Assembly: GCA_009936675.1 (NCBI GenBank)
Contig: JAACDY010000135.1
Coordinates: 1 to 5,844 of the forward strand
Source: Bacteroidota bacterium
Lineage (GTDB): Bacteria > Bacteroidota > Bacteroidia > Flavobacteriales > Flavobacteriaceae
Length of the DNA: 5,844 nt
Reading direction: 5' to 3'
Shown piece by piece: positions 1-5,331 of this stretch. Each line of letters opens with the position of its first letter. The first letter of the stretch is position 1. Position numbers and translations under genes: made by a program. The notes beneath the pieces were generated by a model. It was not told where the DNA came from. It worked only from the letters and a program-made list of their open reading frames with translations, and ran no database searches.

Positions 1-2
1 GC

Positions 3-410
3 CAAGCTGGGGTCAAGATTAAAATGATTGTCAGAGGTATTTGTTGTTTGGTTCCCGGAGTAAAAGGGTTGAGTGAAAACATTACTGTGATCAGTGTGGT
101 GGATAAGTTTTTGGAACATCCTCGTGTTCTTATTTTTGAAAACGCAGGAGAAAATAAAATATATTTGTCTTCTGCCGACTTTATGACGCGAAATATTGAA
201 AATAGGGTGGAAGTGGCCTGTCCTGTTTATGATAAAGAATTGCAACAGCAAATTTTAGATACTTTTGAACTTTCTTGGAAGGATAATACCAAGGCCAGAA
301 TAGTAAATCAAAATCCTCAAAACAAAATGGTTATCCCTCAATCGGGCGAGACCAAACAACGCTCTCAATGGACTACTTACGCTTATTTTAAAAATAAATT
401 GAACCCATAG
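3..410 (+). CDS. ppk1: Polyphosphate kinase 1, C-terminal part (5' end outside window)
   Basis: This is the last 135 codons of PPK1, which reversibly moves the gamma-phosphate of ATP onto inorganic polyphosphate through a phosphohistidine intermediate. The frame is open from position 3, so the Met at 24 is internal and not the start. VRGICCLVPG matches the VRGMCSLIP segment of E. coli PPK, and FLEHPRVLIF matches its YLEHDRVYIF segment. The Arg at 33-35 and His at 117-119 are 28 residues apart, the same distance as E. coli Arg564 and His592, both active-site residues. YLSSADFMTRN and the C-terminal EVACPVYD segment are also typical of the family. By comparison with the E. coli enzyme (688 residues), roughly 550 residues lie upstream of the window. 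The stop TAG is followed after 4 bases by ppx, so the two are very likely co-transcribed. The visible part is intact. Confidence 0.96.
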   Translation, partial: QAGVKIKMIVRGICCLVPGVKGLSENITVISVVDKFLEHPRVLIFENAGENKIYLSSADFMTRNIENRVEVACPVYDKELQQQILDTFELSWKDNTKARIVNQNPQNKMVIPQSGETKQRSQWTTYAYFKNKLNP

Positions 411-414
411 GACT

Positions 415-1308
415 TTGAAGATTAAAAAATATGCGGCTATAGATATTGGTTCCAATGCCATGCGGGTATTGATCTCAAATGTCGTGGAAACCAAAGAAGA
501 GGTACATTTTCAGAAAAATGCTTTGGTGAGGGCACCCATCCGTTTGGGTGAGGATTCTTTTACCTTGGGAGAAATATCCAAAAAAAATCTCAAGCGCATG
601 ATCAGTGCTATGAAAGCCTTTAAATTGTTGATGAAAGTTCATGGGGTTACTCACTACCAAGCCTATGCCACTTCTGCATTGAGGGAGGCGAACAACAGTA
701 GGGAGGTTGTCGAGCAGGTGAAAAAAAAGGCAGGGATCAAAATCGAAATTATTGATGGAAGGAAAGAAGCAGAGATCATTTCCAACAGCAAGATATCCGA
801 TTTTTTAAATACCCAAAAAACCTTTCTTTTTGTGGATGTCGGTGGTGGAAGTACCGAATTCACTTTTATCAATGAAGGAAAACGAGTTTGTTCCAAGTCG
901 TTCAAAATCGGTACTGTCAGACTGATCAACAATCTGGTGGATGATAGGATTTGGGAGGCGATAAGGAATTGGATCACTAAAAATGCTCAACCCTATCGCA
1001 AGATAACCCTGATGGGATCGGGTGGAAACATCAACAAGCTCTTCAAGTTATCCAACATTAAGGAGGGAAAACCGCTATCGGTGATCAAGCTCAATCAAAT
1101 ATTTTTGGAATTGGAGTCACTCAGTTATGAAGACCGAATTGTAAAGTTTGTGCTTAATCCTGACCGTGCAGATGTAATCATTCCCGCGGCAAGAATTTAT
1201 CTTAGGGCGCTAGAGTGGAGTGGGGGACAAAGAATCTATGTTCCTAAGTTTGGACTCTCGGATGGAATGATCAAGTACATGCACAAAAACAAACGCAAAA
1301 AAATCTAA
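415..1308 (+). CDS. ppx: Exopolyphosphatase, short Ppx/GppA family form
   Basis: This 297-residue protein of the Ppx/GppA phosphatase family (ASKHA fold) is predicted to release terminal phosphate from polyphosphate in the cytoplasm. Visible motifs in order: phosphate loop AIDIGSNAMR (8-17); LVRAPIRLGED (38-47); GRKEAEII (115-122), whose Glu118 aligns with the catalytic Glu121 of E. coli Ppx; second phosphate loop DVGGGSTE (141-148); GSGGNINKL (201-209); and RADVIIPAARIY (251-262). It lacks the C-terminal HD-type half of the roughly 500-residue E. coli Ppx and GppA, so it is the single-module form found in many bacteria. The start is TTG at 415: an in-frame stop lies at 400-402 with no ATG or GTG between, and the first ATG (460) would remove the phosphate loop. 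AGGA at 409-412 is too close to the TTG to be a good ribosome site, so coupling to ppk1 translation is likely. Activity on pppGpp cannot be excluded. Confidence 0.92.
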   Translation: MKIKKYAAIDIGSNAMRVLISNVVETKEEVHFQKNALVRAPIRLGEDSFTLGEISKKNLKRMISAMKAFKLLMKVHGVTHYQAYATSALREANNSREVVEQVKKKAGIKIEIIDGRKEAEIISNSKISDFLNTQKTFLFVDVGGGSTEFTFINEGKRVCSKSFKIGTVRLINNLVDDRIWEAIRNWITKNAQPYRKITLMGSGGNINKLFKLSNIKEGKPLSVIKLNQIFLELESLSYEDRIVKFVLNPDRADVIIPAARIYLRALEWSGGQRIYVPKFGLSDGMIKYMHKNKRKKI

Positions 1309-1889
1309 CCGTGGATGCTTTCCTTTTTGCCCAATTGGGACATTAATTGGGCTTCAAATTCCAATAAAGCCTCCCATTTTTGGTTGACTGTTTTTTCGTC
1401 TTTACCATATTGGCGTGCCAATTTGAGGAATAGGGTGTAGTGATGGGCCTCACTAATCATTAGTTTTCTGTAGAATTTTTGGAGTGCTTTATCGGCGATT
1501 GACTCTGACAATAACCTAAAGCGTTCACAGCTCCTGGCCTCTATTAGGGCGGCGTAAAGCAGTTGGTGTACCAATTGATCCATTCTGCTTCCACCTTTAG
1601 GAAAAAACTGCTGTAGATCCCTCACGTATTCATCTTTGCGTTCCCTTCCCAAGACCCAGCCTCTTTCAATTATGAGTTGATGAACCATTTCAAAATGACT
1701 CAATTCCTCCTGTGCCAATGCGATCATCGCCTCAACCAGTTCACTCTCCTCAGGATATCTGACCATCAAAGAAATAGCAGTACTGGCTGCCTTTTGTTCG
1801 CAAAAAGCATGATCGGTCAGTATTTCGTGGATGTTTTTTTCAACGATGTTTACCCAACGGGGATCGGTAGGAAGTTTGAGTCCAAGCAT
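1305..1889 (-). CDS. miaE: tRNA-(ms2io6A)37 hydroxylase, MiaE
   Basis: MiaE is a ferritin-like non-haem di-iron monooxygenase. It hydroxylates the isopentenyl group of ms2i6A at position 37 of tRNAs that read UNN codons, after MiaA and MiaB have acted. The 194-residue protein shows the four-helix-bundle metal ligand pattern: Glu31 in FCEQKAA, EELSH with Glu62 and His65, Glu117 in IEARSCERF, and SEAHH with Glu147 and His150. The N-terminus LKLPTDPRW is characteristic and supports the ATG at 1889. The length is normal and no residue of the motif set is missing. It lies 9 bases downstream of the dnaX C-terminal frame and is probably carried on the dnaX transcript, since I see no promoter in the gap. 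Its stop codon overlaps the ppx stop by 4 bases in convergent orientation. Identity is secure from the motifs; the substrate is inferred from the family. Confidence 0.94.
   Translation of the reverse strand: MLGLKLPTDPRWVNIVEKNIHEILTDHAFCEQKAASTAISLMVRYPEESELVEAMIALAQEELSHFEMVHQLIIERGWVLGRERKDEYVRDLQQFFPKGGSRMDQLVHQLLYAALIEARSCERFRLLSESIADKALQKFYRKLMISEAHHYTLFLKLARQYGKDEKTVNQKWEALLEFEAQLMSQLGKKESIHG
1329..1352 (+). other. Perfect 8-bp inverted repeat inside the miaE 3' end, just past the ppx stop
   Basis: GCCCAATT (1329-1336) and AATTGGGC (1345-1352) form an 8-bp stem with an 8-base loop. It starts 21 bases after the ppx stop and lies within the last codons of miaE. It could help to end ppx transcription, but the plus-strand sequence after it (TTCAAATTCC) is not a U tract, and the minus-strand side gives an A run. 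It is therefore not a classical intrinsic terminator in either direction. The repeat is seen directly; a role is only a guess. Confidence 0.35.
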
Positions 1890-1898
1890 GGCAGTGTT

Positions 1899-2603
1899 TT
1901 AAAGATCCAAATCGAATTCATTTTTTAGCACTTCGATATCGGGGTTTATTTTTTTTAAGTATTCGTATTTATCTTTGACCCCATAAACATATGTTTCACT
2001 TTTTTGGGTTTCTACCTTGATTTCGAAAGTGATTTTATAATTGTTTAAAGCTTCACTGAGGTAGGCCATAAGGGGGGTCAGTTCTTTGGTCAATTCTACT
2101 TTACTGAGGGAACTGGAGGTTTTCAATAGTATTTTATGATCGCCCATCAGTTCGGGTTGACTCATTTCCAGCAGAGCAGCGATATTGTTTTCTCCCAGAT
2201 TGTTTTTTTCCTCTCTGTAGGTCTTCCAAAGTGTAGAGAGGGTCTCTTGGGTAAATTTGTCCTCGGCCTCATTAACGGTAATTTTCTTTGAGGATGACCT
2301 TCTTTCGGCTTCTTTTTTTAATCCAATACTGGATAGGGATAGGCTGGAAACTCCTGTTGCCGTAGCAGGTTTTTGGATATTGATTTTGGGAGGAGTATAA
2401 GCTTGTTTTTTTTCCGGTGTTGGGGCTGGGGATTGCAGCTGCGCTTGATTGTCTTTTGGGGTTGCATATTCTACAGGGGGTTCCGCAACCACCGACTCTT
2501 GTGGGGCGGAGGCCACTGGGCTTCGCCCTTTAAAGTGGCTCAGCGGGATGATAAATTGGTTTACTTTTCCCCGAAAAGGAGAGAGGCCATTTGCATGAGA
2601 CAT
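1899..2603 (-). CDS. dnaX: DnaX tau-like linker and C-terminal domain, in the -1 frame relative to the dnaX 5' part
   Basis: This frame continues dnaX after the stop at 2561-2563. It is open from 2606 (stop TGA at 2609-2607) to TAA at 1901-1899. Numbered from the ATG at 2603, residues 14-26 (VNQFIIPLSHFKG) look like the segment that follows domain III in Bacteroidota DnaX. Residues 27-105 are a Pro/Ala/Gln/Ser-rich, probably disordered linker. Residues 106-234 form a domain with TLSTLWKTY and KYEYLKKINPDIEVLKNEFDLDL, resembling the C-terminal domain I recall from Bacteroidota tau proteins. In tau this region contacts the polymerase and helicase in better-studied systems; that role is inferred here. 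Residues 1-13 are probably never translated as such, because a -1 slip near 2564 would enter at Val14 and give about 575 residues in total. Independent initiation at ATG 2603 is possible, but no ribosome site is evident. The frame shows no decay. Confidence 0.82.
   Translation of the reverse strand: MSHANGLSPFRGKVNQFIIPLSHFKGRSPVASAPQESVVAEPPVEYATPKDNQAQLQSPAPTPEKKQAYTPPKINIQKPATATGVSSLSLSSIGLKKEAERRSSSKKITVNEAEDKFTQETLSTLWKTYREEKNNLGENNIAALLEMSQPELMGDHKILLKTSSSLSKVELTKELTPLMAYLSEALNNYKITFEIKVETQKSETYVYGVKDKYEYLKKINPDIEVLKNEFDLDL
2512..2539 (-). other. Bulged 10-bp hairpin downstream of the dnaX frame change
   Basis: On the minus strand GCCACT (2539-2534) pairs with AGTGGC (2517-2512), and inside it GGGC (2528-2525) pairs with GCCC (2521-2518) around a GAA loop. 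TTAAA (2533-2529) is left as a one-sided bulge. The stem starts 24 bases after the candidate slippery AAG. That is further than the 5-9 bases typical of -1 frameshift stimulators, so it is at best a poor stimulator. It may simply reflect the GC-rich codons of the linker. Confidence 0.4.
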
Positions 2604-2606
2604 AAT
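2561..2606 (-). other. dnaX frame-change window: candidate -1 slippage site or single-base lesion
   Basis: Both dnaX frames are open only between 2606 and 2561, so a single reading of both must change frame here. On the minus strand the end of the first frame reads CTT TTC GGG GAA AAG TAA, containing T4 (2577-2574), G4 (2572-2569) and A4 (2568-2565). A -1 slip of the Lys codon AAG to AAA would continue into GTA AAC CAA and give Phe-Gly-Glu-Lys-Val-Asn-Gln. A AAG is a known slippery tetramer in some insertion sequences. The full E. coli-like heptamer A AAA AAG is absent, and Glu-tRNA would re-pair poorly with GGA, so the site is weak. One extra A in the A4 run would restore a single frame, so a sequencing error or recent deletion explains it equally well. 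Confidence 0.7.
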
Positions 2607-3625
2607 TCAATCAACAATCTTTTGTTTTTTGCATTTCTATAATCCAGTTCACATTTACTGGCCAAATCAATCGCATTTAAGAGTAAGGGCAGTGGTGCTT
2701 TGGCTGTCTGTTCCTTAAATTTTTCCTCGGTACCGCTACTGACTTCGAGTAAGTGAAGGGTTTTGTTTTCTTTACTGACCATCAAATTTCTGAAATGGCT
2801 TCCCAATCCTGTAATGAACTGTAATTCATCAAATCCTTTTTGGAGCAATTCGTCAAAAGCCAACAGTAGGGCAGGAATGTCATGGTTTAGAATCAGTGCT
2901 GTAATGGAAAAAAAGGTCTCATGATCCAGTACATTGAGGTTTTCAGACACGGATTTTACGGTCAGGCTGCGGTCGGTAAAACTCACCATGCGGTCATAGA
3001 TGGACAGCGCATCTCTGAGAGCACCATCTGCTTTTTGGGCGATTAAATCCAGGGCCTCTTCTTCGAATTCTATTTTTTGATCCTCAGCTATTTTTTGTAA
3101 ATGCCCTTTGCAATCTTTAACACTGATTCTCTTGAAATCATAGGTTTGACATCGGGAGAGTATGGTGGGGATGATTTTTTGTTTTTCTGTGGTGGCCAGA
3201 ATAAAAATGACGTGCTTTGGCGGTTCCTCCAAGGTTTTCAGAAAGGCGTTAAAGGCTCCTATGGACAACATATGTACCTCGTCAATGATATATATTTTGT
3301 GGGTACCCACTTGTGGTGGAATTCTCACTTGCTCGTTAAGGGAGCGAATGTCATCAACAGAGTTATTGGATGCGGCATCCAATTCAAAAATATTAAAAGC
3401 GAAGTCCTCATTGGAATCGTCTTTGTCCTGGCTGTTTATTTTTTTGGCGAGGATACGAGCACAAGAAGTCTTTCCAACCCCTCTTGGAGCACAAAAAAGC
3501 AAGGCTTGTGCCAATTGATTTTTTTCGATGGCGTTTTCCAATGTCTGCGTAATGGACTTTTGACCCACTACTTCCTCAAAGGTTTGAGGGCGATATTTTA
3601 AGGCCGAGACAATGTAAGTTTCCAT
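2561..3625 (-). CDS. dnaX: DNA polymerase III gamma/tau subunit, ATPase and collar domains (gamma-like product)
   Basis: This is the AAA+ motor of the clamp loader, which opens and loads the beta sliding clamp on DNA at the replication fork. The 354-residue frame holds domains I-III. Visible motifs: RPQTFEEVVGQ (12-22); Walker A APRGVGKT (46-53); DAASNNSVDDIR (83-94); Walker B IYIIDEVHML (111-120); sensor 1 ILATTE (142-147); SRCQ (157-160) with the arginine finger; and GALRDALS (201-208) with sensor 2 Arg204. The collar domain runs to IELCLMQMASLLF (339-351). The four-Cys zinc module usually found after Walker A is absent: 62-82 contains no Cys. The first Walker A glycine is Ala46. The frame stops right after domain III, as in a gamma protein, while the tau part continues in the -1 frame. 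The start is ATG 3625 with a leader of only about 12 bases and no Shine-Dalgarno sequence. It is transcribed divergently from rnpB and leads into miaE. Confidence 0.95.
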   Translation of the reverse strand: METYIVSALKYRPQTFEEVVGQKSITQTLENAIEKNQLAQALLFCAPRGVGKTSCARILAKKINSQDKDDSNEDFAFNIFELDAASNNSVDDIRSLNEQVRIPPQVGTHKIYIIDEVHMLSIGAFNAFLKTLEEPPKHVIFILATTEKQKIIPTILSRCQTYDFKRISVKDCKGHLQKIAEDQKIEFEEEALDLIAQKADGALRDALSIYDRMVSFTDRSLTVKSVSENLNVLDHETFFSITALILNHDIPALLLAFDELLQKGFDELQFITGLGSHFRNLMVSKENKTLHLLEVSSGTEEKFKEQTAKAPLPLLLNAIDLASKCELDYRNAKNKRLLIELCLMQMASLLFGEK

Positions 3626-3642
3626 ATCGAGTAGTGTATAAA

Positions 3643-3650
3643 CAAAGATA
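3643..3650 (-). promoter_or_regulatory. Bacteroidota-type -7 promoter box for dnaX
   Basis: The minus strand reads TATCTTTG, an exact match to the Bacteroidota primary-sigma -7 consensus TAnnTTTG. Transcription would start near 3636-3638, leaving an untranslated leader of about 12 bases before the dnaX ATG at 3625. A good -33 TTTG box at the usual 19-base spacing is not present; the nearest TTTG (3684-3681) is 30 bases away. The call rests on the -7 box and its position. Confidence 0.55.
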
Positions 3651-3714
3651 AAAATTGAAAAATGTCCATGCTGTGCTCGACAAACAAATTCACCTTAAAT
3701 TATCAACAAAAGAC

Positions 3715-3722
3715 TAACTTTG
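3715..3722 (+). promoter_or_regulatory. Bacteroidota-type -7 promoter box for rnpB
   Basis: TAACTTTG matches TAnnTTTG exactly. A start about 5 bases downstream (3727-3728) coincides with the first base of the RNase P RNA P1 helix, which strongly supports it as the rnpB promoter. The -33 region (around 3691-3699, CACCTTAAA) is only a weak match. The 100-base gap between dnaX and rnpB holds both divergent promoters and no gene. Confidence 0.65.
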
Positions 3723-3726
3723 CATC

Positions 3727-4016
3727 TGGCAGGCTGTCTTATTGCTCTTGTTTACAAGAGAGGAAAGTCCGGACACCACAGAGCAGTATAGCGGGTAACG
3801 CCCGTCGTTCGCCTCGGCGAATAGGACCAGTGCAACAGAAAGCAAGTACAGTTCGGCTGTAGTGAAAACAGGTAAACTCTATGCGGTGCAACGCCAAATA
3901 AGATTGCGTTTGAGAATGGCTCGTTCGATGCAATTGGGTAGGCGGCTAGAATGTTGTAGCAATGCAACATCCAGATAAATAATAAGACTCGACAGAATCC
4001 GGCTTACAGGCCTGCC
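3727..4016 (+). ncRNA. rnpB: RNase P RNA, bacterial class A
   Basis: This is the catalytic RNA of ribonuclease P, which removes 5' leaders from precursor tRNAs together with the protein RnpA (not in this window). The conserved core is unmistakable: GAGAGGAAAGTCCGGAC (3758-3774) is the 5' P4 strand with its flanks, and ACAGAATCCGGCTTA (3992-4006) is the 3' P4 strand. Between them are GGTAAACTC (3871-3879), GCCAAATA (3893-3900) and GGGTAGGCGGCTAGA (3936-3950), matching E. coli rnpB in order and spacing. P1 pairs GGCAGGC (3728-3734) with GCCTGCC (4010-4016). P3 is CTCTTG/CAAGAG (3745-3750, 3755-3760). Further hairpins are visible at TTCGC/GCGAA (3808-3821) and ATGTTG/CAACAT (3951-3956, 3965-3970). 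At about 290 bases it is shorter than the E. coli RNA (377), through small peripheral stems. The small reading frames across it are not genes. Confidence 0.97.
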
Positions 4017-4023
4017 TTTTTTT
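4001..4023 (+). terminator. Probable rnpB transcription end: GC-rich 3' strand of P1 followed by T7
   Basis: The rnpB 3' end GGCTTACAGGCCTGCC runs straight into seven T residues (4017-4023). A short local stem (GGC/GCC) or the palindrome CAGGCCTG could act with the U tract as an intrinsic terminator, although the strong pairing partner of GCCTGCC is the distant 5' strand of P1. The T run overlaps the rsmD stop codon on the other strand. Confidence 0.5.
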
Positions 4024-4558
4024 ATTCTTCAAAAAAGCTGAATACGTTACTGCCGTATTTTCTGGATTGGCTAAACTTGGGATGTTGTTCAAATTTCTCT
4101 TGATCACTGTGTTCTATGATCAATTGTCCTTGTCGATCTAAAAGTTGGTTGGCAAAAACCTTTTCAATGATCTCAATGTATTGTTGGGTTCCCAAATCAT
4201 AGGGAGGATCGGCAAAAATCAAATCGAATTGCATTTTTACAGCCGATAAATACTTTAAAGCGTCCATCTGGGTTAGCTGAATGGGAAGTTCTAAAGACTC
4301 TGATGTTTTTCGGATAAAATCGATACACATCTTGTTTTGATCTACTGCGATGATGTTTTTGACTCCTCTGGAGCCAAACTCAAAACTGATACTACCCGTT
4401 CCAGCAAAAAGATCTAGTACAGTAGTATTTTCCCGATCGTATTGGTGTTGAAGTATATTGAACAAAGATTCTTTGGATCTGTCGGTAGTAGGGCGAACAG
4501 GGAGTTTTTTGGGGGCAGTCAGTCTTCTGCCTTTATGAGAACCGGAAATGATTCGCAT
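4022..4558 (-). CDS. rsmD: 16S rRNA (guanine-966-N2)-methyltransferase RsmD
   Basis: RsmD uses S-adenosylmethionine to methylate N2 of G966 in helix 31 of 16S rRNA on the assembling 30S subunit. The 178-residue protein has the family N-terminus MRIISGSHKGRRL (1-13) and the RPTTDRSKESLFN segment (22-34). The Rossmann methyltransferase motifs follow: motif I VLDLFAGTGSISFE (47-60), acidic Asp73 after strand 2, Asp99 in QMDA, and catalytic motif IV FADPPY (115-120). It is slightly shorter than the E. coli protein (198). The ATG at 4558 overlaps the DUF3822-type gene's stop by one base (TGATG), so translation is probably coupled. The gene ends against the 3' end of rnpB, with no evident terminator of its own. 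All motifs are intact. Confidence 0.95.
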   Translation of the reverse strand: MRIISGSHKGRRLTAPKKLPVRPTTDRSKESLFNILQHQYDRENTTVLDLFAGTGSISFEFGSRGVKNIIAVDQNKMCIDFIRKTSESLELPIQLTQMDALKYLSAVKMQFDLIFADPPYDLGTQQYIEIIEKVFANQLLDRQGQLIIEHSDQEKFEQHPKFSQSRKYGSNVFSFFEE

Positions 4559-5331
4559 CAGTCAAAAAGATTGATGAAGTAGGGGGCAGGATGTTCCCTT
4601 TCGTCAAACATTACAAAGCCCTCTTGGTCGGCAAATGTTATTTTTTCGTGATAGAGACTCAAGGCTTCATAACATTTTTTATATCGAACATATTTTCCGA
4701 AAAAGACCATTTCAAAGGCTTCGGGTGAAAGGGACAACTCCTCCGCTACAGCCAACACGAAATAGAGAAAACCATCTTCATTCTTGTAGGGATAAGTATT
4801 GAAAAGCAATAGCTCTTTTCCCTTGAAAACCAAAAGGTCAAATTGATCGTCTTGCATATGAAGATTCATCACTATCGAATCGTCAGCGTTATTTGTATTT
4901 GAACTGAGGTCGTAAAGAATTTGGGAATAGTGGGTAAAGTGGATCTCTTTAAAATAATGTTGTAAAGTTTTCTCTATTGCTACATCAACGGGGTAAAGAA
5001 CTTTGATCCGCTCATCCTTTGATTCTTTTTCTGCTATGCTATGAGTTTCCTGGAGGGAAACGTTGTAATTGAGATAGGTGTGTTTTTGTTTGGGGTTGTA
5101 AAGTGTTTTGGGGACAAAAGTGGCACTGTGGTCAAAGTGGACACCTTTAATTTTTTTGCTTTCCAAAAAAGAATGGGACTCCAATAACTTTCTAAAAGCG
5201 TCTCCCTCTACTATACTGTGAGCGTCAAACTTAAAAAAAGGACGGGCGTTGGGGGTACAAAAAGAAAATCCATCCTTAAAAATTTGGATGGATAGTTCTT
5301 TATCTTGTATGGTGGTTTTATTGAATGGCAT
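4558..5331 (-). CDS. DUF3822-type protein of unknown function, upstream of rsmD
   Basis: This 257-residue protein has no signal peptide and no membrane segment, so it is probably cytoplasmic. I recognise it as DUF3822-like by its pattern and its place next to rsmD, an arrangement common in Bacteroidota. Visible segments: LSIQIFKDGFSFC (13-25), TFVPKTLYN (71-79), HYSQILYDL (134-142), a strand pair FDLLVFKGKELLLFNTY (164-180), FLYFVLAVAEELSLSP (188-203), and a conserved-looking C-terminus EHPAPYFINLFD (246-257). From memory, a solved family member has an actin-like ATPase fold, but I see no clear phosphate loop of the Ppx kind, so ATPase activity is doubtful. ATG 5331 overlaps the upstream gene by 14 bases, and the stop overlaps the rsmD start by one. 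That tight coupling hints at, but does not prove, a link to ribosome assembly. No biochemical function can be assigned. Confidence 0.8.
   Translation of the reverse strand: MPFNKTTIQDKELSIQIFKDGFSFCTPNARPFFKFDAHSIVEGDAFRKLLESHSFLESKKIKGVHFDHSATFVPKTLYNPKQKHTYLNYNVSLQETHSIAEKESKDERIKVLYPVDVAIEKTLQHYFKEIHFTHYSQILYDLSSNTNNADDSIVMNLHMQDDQFDLLVFKGKELLLFNTYPYKNEDGFLYFVLAVAEELSLSPEAFEMVFFGKYVRYKKCYEALSLYHEKITFADQEGFVMFDEREHPAPYFINLFD

Noticed and set aside
255..990. Minus-strand reading frames opposite ppk1 and ppx
   Set aside because: They are shadows of two clearly conserved enzymes on the plus strand, with no plausible start context or motifs.
2565..2577. Thermus-style transcriptional slippage at the dnaX homopolymers
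   Set aside because: The longest runs are only four bases (T4, G4, A4), much too short for efficient RNA polymerase slippage, so this is not favoured as the mechanism.
3101..3601. Long plus-strand reading frames opposite dnaX (3101-3601 and 3162-3518)
   Set aside because: They are antisense to the strongly conserved ATPase domain of dnaX, and their translations show no recognisable motif.
3681..3688. TTTGTTTG on the minus strand as a -33 box for dnaX
   Set aside because: It lies 30 bases upstream of the -7 box, where about 19 is usual.
3662..3970. Short reading frames on both strands across 3662-3970
   Set aside because: They lie on rnpB, whose conserved RNA core fully accounts for the sequence.
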